A stretch of DNA of 18,379 bases from JBQCDV01 sp051960855. Lineage in GTDB: Bacteria > Actinomycetota > Actinomycetes > JAJZTN01. Location of the stretch: NCBI GenBank assembly GCA_051960855.1, contig JBQCDV010000046.1, positions 1 to 18,379 on the forward strand, written 5' to 3'. Under the pieces are notes generated by a model. It saw only the letters and a list, made by a program, of their open reading frames with translations, had not been told where the DNA came from and searched no databases. Positions 13,136 through 18,379 of the stretch are shown in pieces (the first letter of the stretch is position 1; each line of letters starts with the position of its first letter). A program made the position numbers and the translations under genes.

Positions 13136-14377
13136 TCAGCGGGACGCTGCTTGAGTCGGGAGGGGGCGAGCCAGGAGCGCTACTGCCTGTCCGGATGACT
13201 GCCCCGATGCCGGCGCGAGGCGGGTGATGACGATCGTCGCCTCGTTGTCTCCTGACAGGCGCATCCGCTTGCGGAAGGTTTCGGGGTCCACGCCGACGCC
13301 CCGCTTCTTCACGGTGAGCACCCCGACCCCGCGCGCCCGGAGCTCCTGTCGCAGCAGCTTCTCGGACAGCGGCAGCACCGCCTCGACCTCCCATGCCCTC
13401 GCCCACCGCGACGCGACCAGGTGGTCGGAGGTGAGGTAGGCGATCTCGGGGTGCAGCTGCCGCGCGCCGAGGAGGGCACCTACCGCCGTCACGAGCCCGG
13501 CGCGCAGCGCGGACGGGTCGGGCTCGTAGAGATAGCGGAGGGTCGCGACCGGGTCCTGAGGGCCGGGATCGTCGGCGTCTGTGAGGGTGTCGCCGCTGGG
13601 CAGCAGGGTGGCTCGGTGCCGGGCTGTGGCCAGCGCTGGAGACCACAGGGCCGCCTCGACCAGGTCGCCGTCGTCGCTCACCCACTCCGCCTCGCACCCC
13701 TCGGGCACGAGCTCGTGCGGCAGGCCCGGGGCGACCTTGACGCAGGCCACGCCGCCGAGGAGGTCCAGCACCCACGGCCACGGTGGCGTGTAGGCGTCAG
13801 GGTCGAAGACGCGCCGCCCCGAGGCGGTGCGCCGCGCCGGGTCGGCGACCACCGCGGCGACGTTCGGGGATCGCAGGGCTCCCGGGAGAGCGGTGACGTC
13901 ACAGCGAGTCACCGCAGCTCGATACGCGAGCCCGAGGCGTGTGACGTTGACTGCAGCAACGAGGGCGGTGACCTCGTCGAGCTCGGCTCCGAGCACGCGC
14001 AGCCCCGACCGCGCGAGGGCGAGCAGCTCACCGCCGAGGCCGCACCCGAGGTCGGCGATGATCGCAGCGTCCGGCAGAGATCGCGCCAGTCGCGCGGCCC
14101 GGTGCGCCGCGACTGTCGGCCGCGTCATCTGCTCCAGGCCGGGGCCCGTGACCAGCAGGGACTCGGCCAGGGGACCGAGCTTCCGCCTCGCTCGCGGCCG
14201 CAGCAGCACCTGCTCGGCCAGGGCAGCGGCCAGCTCGGGGGGATGCGTCCGCCGCAGCGCGGTGACGAGAGACAGGGGATCGGACGGCAGGGCACCGCTG
14301 TCCACGGAGGCGACGAGGTGCGCCAGCAGGCCCGGACCGTCAGGGCCGGCGAGCACCCGCAACGCGCCGACCTCCAC
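13136..14377 (-). CDS. Class I SAM-dependent methyltransferase with THUMP-like C-terminal domain
   Basis: The 413-residue protein starts at GTG 14377. Residues 1-95 are helical (LLAHLVASVDSGALPSDPLS, PLAESLLVTGPGLEQMTRP). Residues 100-230 are a Rossmann methyltransferase domain, with motif I IIADLGCGLGGELLALA (106-122), the acidic end of strand 2 in VLGAELDEVTALVAA, and a VADPARR motif (178-183) at the place of the catalytic NPPY-type motif. The C-terminal part (about 330-405) matches the THUMP-like domain with LRARGVGVLTVKKRGVGVDP and ETFRKRMRL. The actual substrate is unknown; THUMP links suggest RNA, but the DPARR motif is not that of a known tRNA enzyme. It is divergent to murA and its 3' end lies just upstream of the met leader. 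Confidence 0.8.
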   Translation of the reverse strand: MEVGALRVLAGPDGPGLLAHLVASVDSGALPSDPLSLVTALRRTHPPELAAALAEQVLLRPRARRKLGPLAESLLVTGPGLEQMTRPTVAAHRAARLARSLPDAAIIADLGCGLGGELLALARSGLRVLGAELDEVTALVAAVNVTRLGLAYRAAVTRCDVTALPGALRSPNVAAVVADPARRTASGRRVFDPDAYTPPWPWVLDLLGGVACVKVAPGLPHELVPEGCEAEWVSDDGDLVEAALWSPALATARHRATLLPSGDTLTDADDPGPQDPVATLRYLYEPDPSALRAGLVTAVGALLGARQLHPEIAYLTSDHLVASRWARAWEVEAVLPLSEKLLRQELRARGVGVLTVKKRGVGVDPETFRKRMRLSGDNEATIVITRLAPASGQSSGQAVALLARPLPTQAASR

Positions 14378-14567
14378 GCGCGCAGTCTCTCAGCACCCGG
14401 CAGGACAGGTACCGTGATGGCCGGCGCGGACGTCGCACCAGCGGCGCACAGCCCCCAGGGCGACGCCGCTCGGGGCTGCACGCCGGCTCTGCTCGCCGAC
14501 CCCGCGCAGTTCGCTGCCGCCTCGTGCCCGACCTTCGCCTGACCCTCACCCTGCTCTCGGAGGCACC
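14378..14567. promoter_or_regulatory. Divergent intergenic region, methyltransferase / murA
   Basis: This 190-bp gap must hold promoters for the minus-strand methyltransferase and the plus-strand murA. TACCGT at about 14409 is a possible -10 box for murA without a good -35. GGAGG at 14559-14563 is the murA ribosome binding site. A 41-codon plus-strand frame from ATG 14416 shows no family likeness. Confidence 0.4.
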
Positions 14568-15893
14568 GTGCCTGTCGATGTTCTCGCCGTCCACGGCGGC
14601 ACTCCCCTGTCGGGGACCGTCCGCGTCCGCGGGGCCAAGAACCTCGTCTCCAAGGCCATGGTCGCCACCGTCCTCGGAGAGTCGCCCAGCACCCTGCGCA
14701 ACGTCCCCGAGATCCGCGACGTCTCGGTCGTGACGGGCCTGCTGCGGCTGCACGGCGTCGAGGTCACGAGCGACGGCGACGGCAGCATCGTCATGGACCC
14801 CTCGCGTGTCGAGCAGGCCAACGTGGCCGACATCGACGCCCACGCCGGCTCCAGCCGCGTGCCGATCCTGCTGTGCGGGCCGCTGCTGCACCGGCTCGGC
14901 CACGCCTTCATCCCCGACCTCGGCGGCTGCCGCATCGGCGACCGCCCCATCGACTTCCACCTCGACGCCCTGCGCCGGATGGGCGCCGAGGTCGACAAGC
15001 GGCCCGAGGGCCTGCACATCACCGCGCCGCACCGCCTGCGCGGGACGACATTCACGCTGCCGTACCCCAGCGTCGGGGCTACCGAGCAGGTGCTGCTGTC
15101 AGCCGTGTGCGCCGAGGGCGTGACCGAGCTGCGCAACGCCGCGATCGAGCCCGAGATCATCGACCTGATCTGCGTCCTGCAGAAGATGGGCGCGATCATC
15201 AGCGTCGACACCGACCGCACCATCCGGATCGAGGGCGTCGACAAGCTCGGTGGCTACGTCCACGAGGCGCTGCCAGACCGGATCGAAGCCGGCTCGTGGG
15301 CCGCCGCCGCGCTCGCGACCGGCGGCGACATCGTCGTGTCCGGCGCCCGCCAGGTCGACATGATGACCTTCCTCAACGTCTTCCGGCGGGTCGGTGGCGC
15401 CTTCGAGGTGCTGCCCGAGGGCGACACGATCCGCTTCTTCCACCCCGGCGGCGACCTGCGCCCGGTCGCGCTGGAGACCGACGTCCATCCCGGCTTCATG
15501 ACCGACTGGCAGCAGCCGCTCGTCGTCGCCCTGACCCAGGCCCGGGGCCTGTCGATCCTGCACGAGACGGTGTACGAGAACCGCCTGGGCTTCACCAGCG
15601 CCCTGGTCGCGATGGGCGCCACGATCGAGCTCTTCCGCGAATGCCTCGGCGGCTCGCCGTGCCGCTTCGGCGCCCGCACCTTCCAGCACTCAGCCGCCAT
15701 CAGCGGTCCCGCGAAGCTCCAGGCCGCTGAGCTGGAGATCCCCGACCTGCGCGGCGGCTTCTCCTACGTCATCGCGGCGCTCGCCGCCGAGGGCACCTCG
15801 CGGCTGCACGGCGTCGATCTGATCAGCCGCGGCTACGAGGGCTTCCTCGACAAGCTCGACGCCGTCGGCGCGTCGTACGACGTCATCTCCTGA
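14568..15893 (+). CDS. murA: UDP-N-acetylglucosamine 1-carboxyvinyltransferase
   Basis: MurA transfers enolpyruvate from PEP to UDP-GlcNAc, the first committed step of peptidoglycan synthesis in the cytoplasm. The 441-residue protein is full length. The start is GTG 14568, four bases after CGGAGG. Motifs are VRVRGAKNLVSKA with K24 and N25 of the substrate site, the mobile loop PDLGGCRIGDRPIDFH with the PEP-reactive C121, and PALETD-like ALETDVHPGFMTDWQQPLVV. The ending IPDLRGGFSYVIAALAAEG and ISRGYEGFLDKL is also standard. It closely resembles the Streptomyces-type MurA as I recall it. The Cys at 121, rather than the Asp of mycobacteria, predicts a fosfomycin-sensitive enzyme. It is separated from groES by a terminator and operators, so it is probably transcribed alone. 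Confidence 0.95.
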   Translation: MPVDVLAVHGGTPLSGTVRVRGAKNLVSKAMVATVLGESPSTLRNVPEIRDVSVVTGLLRLHGVEVTSDGDGSIVMDPSRVEQANVADIDAHAGSSRVPILLCGPLLHRLGHAFIPDLGGCRIGDRPIDFHLDALRRMGAEVDKRPEGLHITAPHRLRGTTFTLPYPSVGATEQVLLSAVCAEGVTELRNAAIEPEIIDLICVLQKMGAIISVDTDRTIRIEGVDKLGGYVHEALPDRIEAGSWAAAALATGGDIVVSGARQVDMMTFLNVFRRVGGAFEVLPEGDTIRFFHPGGDLRPVALETDVHPGFMTDWQQPLVVALTQARGLSILHETVYENRLGFTSALVAMGATIELFRECLGGSPCRFGARTFQHSAAISGPAKLQAAELEIPDLRGGFSYVIAALAAEGTSRLHGVDLISRGYEGFLDKLDAVGASYDVIS

Positions 15894-15913
15894 CGTCATC
15901 TCCTGACCCATCT

Positions 15914-15948
15914 CCGAACGGCGCCGCGCCTGCCGCAGCGCCGTTCGG
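15914..15948 (+). terminator. Terminator hairpin after murA
   Basis: CCGAACGGCGC (15914-15924) pairs perfectly over 11 bp with GCGCCGTTCGG (15938-15948) around a 13-base loop. It lies 20 bp after the murA stop. There is no T-run, which is common for high-GC actinobacterial terminators. Confidence 0.7.
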
Positions 15949-15986
15949 ATCCGGCCCTCGCGTGTCGTTCCGCACTCGCGCTCCTG

Positions 15987-16013
15987 CTGGCACTCGGCTT
16001 GACCGAGTGCCAG
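15987..16013 (+). promoter_or_regulatory. CIRCE operator (HrcA site), perfect inverted repeat
   Basis: CTGGCACTC, nine-base spacer GGCTTGACC, GAGTGCCAG form a perfect 9-9-9 inverted repeat matching the CIRCE layout (TTAGCACTC-N9-GAGTGCTAA). HrcA binding here represses groES-groEL until heat shock. The spacer contains the -35 hexamer of the promoter, so repressor and polymerase would compete directly. Confidence 0.92.
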
Positions 16014-16028
16014 CGGTCTCACTATCGT
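15999..16028 (+). promoter_or_regulatory. Sigma-A-like groE promoter
   Basis: TTGACC (15999-16004) and TATCGT (16023-16028) are 18 bases apart. The -35 box lies in the CIRCE spacer. Transcription would begin at about 16035, giving a leader of about 165 nt before groES. Confidence 0.75.
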
Positions 16029-16042
16029 CGTGCCTAGTGGCG

Positions 16043-16069
16043 CTGGCACTCGCCGACGTCAACTGCTAA
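16043..16069 (+). promoter_or_regulatory. Second, imperfect CIRCE element
   Basis: CTGGCACTC (16043-16051, identical to the left arm of the first site), a nine-base spacer GCCGACGTC, and AACTGCTAA (16061-16069), which matches the consensus right arm GAGTGCTAA at seven of nine positions. It lies just downstream of the predicted transcription start, where HrcA would act as a second block. Confidence 0.7.
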
Positions 16070-16073
16070 GCCC

Positions 16074-16097
16074 GAGCGCTGGCTCGCGCCAGCGCTC
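16074..16097 (+). promoter_or_regulatory. Strong hairpin in the groES leader
   Basis: GAGCGCTGGC (16074-16083), loop TCGC, GCCAGCGCTC (16088-16097) is a perfect 10-bp stem in the untranslated leader. A smaller stem CCGGGT/ACCCGG follows at 16154-16170. No T-run follows. Their role is unknown: mRNA stability or attenuation are options. Confidence 0.6.
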
Positions 16098-16198
16098 CGA
16101 CGGCCCGGCACCCGCGACGACGGTCCGTCACACCCGTGTTCGACATCGTTGCTCCGGGTCTCCCACCCGGACGTCTCGCGAAGGGGAAGGTCACCGAC

Positions 16199-16492
16199 GT
16201 GTCGGTCTCCATCAAGCCGCTCGAGGACCGCATCCTCGTCAAGCCGCTCGACGCCGAGCAGACCACGGCCTCCGGCCTGGTCATCCCGGACACCGCCAAG
16301 GAGAAGCCCCAGGAGGGCGAGGTCCTGGCCGTGGGCCCGGGCCGCTACGAGGACGGCAACCGCGTCCCGGTCGACGTCGCTGTCGGCGACAAGGTCGTCT
16401 ACAGCAAGTACGGCGGCACCGAGGTCAAGTACAACGGCGAGGAGTACCTCATCCTCTCCGCCCGCGACGTCCTCGCGGTCGTCAGCAAGTAA
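16199..16492 (+). CDS. groES: Co-chaperonin GroES
   Basis: The 97-residue protein from GTG 16199 is the heptameric lid of the GroEL chamber. It reads MSVSIKPLEDRILVKPLDAE, then the mobile loop QTTASGLVIPDTAKEKPQEG, whose hydrophobic LVI (27-29) contacts GroEL. GEVLAVGPGR, the roof-loop region and VAVGDKVVYSKYGGTEVKYN complete the fold. GGGGAAGG lies eight bases upstream. An in-frame GTG at 16136 would add 21 residues unlike any GroES, so it is rejected. It is the first gene of the CIRCE-controlled operon and is followed by groEL after a 98-bp gap with a hairpin. Confidence 0.96.
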   Translation: MSVSIKPLEDRILVKPLDAEQTTASGLVIPDTAKEKPQEGEVLAVGPGRYEDGNRVPVDVAVGDKVVYSKYGGTEVKYNGEEYLILSARDVLAVVSK

Positions 16493-16506
16493 GACGCTTC
16501 ACGTCA

Positions 16507-16544
16507 CCGCCCCGGGTGGCCGGACCCCCGGCCGGCCGGGGCGG
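16507..16544 (+). promoter_or_regulatory. Intercistronic hairpin between groES and groEL
   Basis: CCGCCCCGG (16507-16515) pairs with CCGGGGCGG (16536-16544), and the loop contains further GGCCGG complementarity. TCGTCGTTTCCC follows, only a weak T-rich tail. It may be a leaky terminator or processing site that sets the groES to groEL ratio. Confidence 0.6.
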
Positions 16545-16590
16545 TCGTCGTTTCCCGCTCGTGCCTCTACGGAAGGACCAGTAGCCACTC

Positions 16591-18210
16591 ATGGCTAAGA
16601 CTCTGCAGTTCGAGGAGAACGCCCGGCGCGCGCTCGAGCGCGGCGTGGACAAGCTCGCCGACGCCGTCAAGGTGACGCTCGGGCCGCGCGGCCGCAACCT
16701 CGGGATCGGCAAGAAGTGGGGCGCCCCCACGATCACGAACGACGGCGTGACCATCGCCAAGGAGGTCGAGCTCGAGGACCCCTACGAGAACCTCGGCGCC
16801 CAGCTGGCCAAGGAGGTCGCGACCAAGACCAACGACGTCGCTGGCGACGGCACCACCACCGCGACCGTCCTCGCCCAGGCCCTGGTCAAGGAGGGCCTGC
16901 GCAACGTGGCCGCTGGCGCCGCCCCCATGAGCCTCAAGCGGGGGATCGACGCCGCCGTGGAGGCGGTCGAGGGTCGGCTGCGCGAGATGGCGCGTGACGT
17001 CGACGGCCGCAACGAGGTCGCCCACGTGGCGACGATCTCGAGCCAGGACCGCCAGCTCGGCGACCTGATCGCCGAGGCCTTCGACAAGGTCGGCAAGGAC
17101 GGCGTCATCACCGTCGAGGAGTCCTCGACGATGGGCACCGAGCTCGAGTTCACCGAGGGTATGCAGTTCGACAAGGGCTACATCTCGCCCTACATGGTCA
17201 CCGACCCGGAGCGGATGGAGGCCGTCCTCGAGGACGCCTACGTCCTCATCACCCAGGGCAAGATCAGCGCCGTCGCCGACCTCCTGCCGGTGCTCGAGAA
17301 GGTCGTCCAGGCCGGCAAGCAGCTGTTCATCGTCGCCGAGGACGTCGAGGGCGAGGCCCTGTCGACCCTCGTCGTCAACAAGATCCGGGGCACCTTCACC
17401 GGTGTCGCGGTCAAGGCTCCGGGCTTCGGCGACCGTCGCAAGGCCATGCTGCAGGACCTCGCCGTCCTCACCGGCGCCCAGGTCGTCGCCCCCGAGGTCG
17501 GGCTCAAGCTCGACCAGGTCGGGCTCGAGGTGCTGGGCACCGCTCGCCGGATCACCGTCACCAAGGACGAGACCACCGTCGTCGACGGTGGTGGCGAGGC
17601 CGACCAGGTCGCCGACCGCGTCCGCCAGATCCGCGCCGAGATCGAGTCGACCGACTCCGACTGGGACCGCGAGAAGCTCCAGGAGCGCCTGGCCAAGCTC
17701 GCCGGCGGCGTGTGCGTCATCCGCGTCGGCGCTGCCACCGAGGTGGAGCTGAAGGAGAAGAAGCACCGCATCGAGGACGCGGTCTCGGCCACCCGCGCCG
17801 CGATCGAGGAGGGCATCGTCGCCGGGGGTGGCACCGCGCTCGTCCACGCCAGCACCGTCCTCGACGACCAGCTCAGCCTCACCGGCGACCAGGCCACCGG
17901 TGTCGCGATCGTGCGCCGTGCGCTGTCCGAGCCGGCGCGCCAGATCGCGCTCAACGCCGGTCAGGAGGGCTCGGTTGTCGTCGACAAGGTCCGCGGCCTC
18001 CCCGTCGGCAGCGGTTACAACGCCGCCACCGGCGAGTACGGCGACCTCGTCGCCCAGGGCGTGCTCGACCCGGTAAAGGTCACGCGGTCGGCGCTGCGCA
18101 ACGCGGCCAGCATCGCGAGCATGGTGCTGACGACCGAGACCCTCGTCGTGGAGAAGCCGGAGGAGGAGCCCGCTCCCGCCGCCGGCCATGGCCACGGTCA
18201 CGGCCACTGA
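16591..18210 (+). CDS. groEL1: Chaperonin GroEL (GroEL1 type, His-rich C-terminus)
   Basis: This is the 60-kDa chaperonin that folds proteins in an ATP-driven double ring. The 539-residue frame is complete. It begins MAKTLQFEENARRALERGVD, then VTLGPRGRNLGIGKKWGAPT and the ATP site VAGDGTTTATVLA (D86). The apical domain includes FDKGYISPYMV and VKAPGFGDRRKAML, and the later equatorial part has GIVAGGGTALVH and PVGSGYNAATGEYGDLV. The tail EEEPAPAAGHGHGHGH is His-rich instead of the Gly-Gly-Met repeats of housekeeping GroEL. In actinobacteria this marks GroEL1, the copy in an operon with groES, so a second groEL elsewhere is likely. AAGGA lies 13 bases before ATG 16591, a rather long spacing. 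Control comes from the CIRCE sites before groES. Confidence 0.95.
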   Translation: MAKTLQFEENARRALERGVDKLADAVKVTLGPRGRNLGIGKKWGAPTITNDGVTIAKEVELEDPYENLGAQLAKEVATKTNDVAGDGTTTATVLAQALVKEGLRNVAAGAAPMSLKRGIDAAVEAVEGRLREMARDVDGRNEVAHVATISSQDRQLGDLIAEAFDKVGKDGVITVEESSTMGTELEFTEGMQFDKGYISPYMVTDPERMEAVLEDAYVLITQGKISAVADLLPVLEKVVQAGKQLFIVAEDVEGEALSTLVVNKIRGTFTGVAVKAPGFGDRRKAMLQDLAVLTGAQVVAPEVGLKLDQVGLEVLGTARRITVTKDETTVVDGGGEADQVADRVRQIRAEIESTDSDWDREKLQERLAKLAGGVCVIRVGAATEVELKEKKHRIEDAVSATRAAIEEGIVAGGGTALVHASTVLDDQLSLTGDQATGVAIVRRALSEPARQIALNAGQEGSVVVDKVRGLPVGSGYNAATGEYGDLVAQGVLDPVKVTRSALRNAASIASMVLTTETLVVEKPEEEPAPAAGHGHGHGH

Positions 18211-18267
18211 TCGATTCAGCCACTGATCGATTCGGCCACTGATCGATTCGGCCACTGATCGACGTAC
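18204..18267 (+). repeat. Four tandem 16-bp repeats over the groEL stop codon
   Basis: CCACTGATCGATTCRG occurs with starts at 18204, 18220, 18236 and 18252. The first three copies are nearly identical and the fourth diverges after GATCGA. The first copy contains the groEL stop codon (CAC-TGA), so every copy carries the same His-stop sequence. Confidence 0.9.
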
Positions 18268-18272
18268 GACAG

Positions 18273-18306
18273 AAGCCCCCCCCCCCGCCCGGGGTGGGGG
18301 GGCTTT
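18273..18306 (+). terminator. groE operon terminator
   Basis: AAGCCCCCC (from 18273) pairs with GGGGGGCTT (ending 18305), followed by T and GGGA. It is a very stable GC stem about 60 bp after groEL and ends the groE operon. The length of the C-run may be uncertain because of sequencing. Confidence 0.8.
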
Positions 18307-18379
18307 GGGATTCCGCCCGAGAACCCCCCGCGCGGGCCCCCCCGGGGCCCGGCGGTGAAATACCCCCGCTCGGCCCCCG
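18307..18379. other. Homopolymer-rich sequence at the window end
   Basis: The last 70 bp are dominated by runs of C and G (several of five to seven bases) with no reading frame of interest. It looks like the low-quality edge of a contig next to a strong hairpin rather than a functional element. Confidence 0.5.

Noticed and set aside
14416..14542. 41-codon plus-strand frame before murA
   Set aside because: No ribosome site of note and no family likeness; likely chance in GC-rich DNA.
16136..16198. Upstream GTG extension of groES (21 residues)
   Set aside because: The extra residues match no GroES and overlap a leader hairpin. The GTG at 16199 has a good ribosome site and gives the normal 97-residue length.
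16567..18255. Long minus-strand open frame opposite groEL
   Set aside because: Antisense of groEL; Asp/Gly/Leu-rich repeats arise from the complement of GC-biased codons.
1..18379. CRISPR arrays, tRNA or rRNA genes, replication origin
   Set aside because: I saw no regularly spaced repeats with unique spacers, no tRNA-like cloverleaf or CCA end, and no rRNA signature. The only tandem repeat is the 16-bp one after groEL.

Overview
The window looks like a piece of a high-GC actinobacterial chromosome, probably one contig of a draft assembly. The GC-rich codon third positions, many GTG starts, SAM-IV riboswitch, CIRCE-controlled groES-groEL with a His-rich GroEL1 tail, and an actinobacterial-type MurA all point to Actinomycetes. 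I cannot name a genus from sequence alone.

The window has two halves. Positions 1 to about 10165 are a scrapyard of insertion sequences. It holds an IS3 orfB scrap, the C-terminus of an IS1634-type transposase, and a complete IS3-family element (449-3227) split by a complete IS110-family element (1560-2972). An IS256-family transposase follows, cut short at its C-terminus by the IS3 end. Next come a decayed secreted S1 protease with a lipoprotein gene behind it, small unidentified coding remnants, another frameshifted IS3 fragment, and a roughly 3 kb segment bounded by 27-bp inverted repeats (7159-10163). That segment carries an immunity-protein-like gene, an IS1380-family transposase, a broken IS3 orfA and a truncated XRE regulator, but no transposase that obviously matches its ends.

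Positions 10177 to 18210 are an ordinary housekeeping block. On the minus strand a SAM-IV riboswitch leads into metY and then metX, which overlap by 4 bp (GTGA). This is the direct-sulfhydrylation route to homocysteine, placed under S-adenosylmethionine control. Upstream on the minus strand is a class I methyltransferase with a THUMP-like C-terminus. Reading the other way are murA (peptidoglycan precursor synthesis, catalytic Cys present), a terminator hairpin, a sigma-A-like promoter embedded in a CIRCE operator, a second imperfect CIRCE, groES and groEL. Four copies of a 16-bp repeat start on the groEL stop codon and are followed by a strong terminator.

The most interesting signal is in the left end of the IS110 element. 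The 5' non-coding region (about 1605-1745) can be read as a bridge RNA. Its putative donor guides match the element's own two ends, and one target guide matches the exact site where the element sits. The guides can be read out because the interrupted IS3 gene reveals the insertion point.
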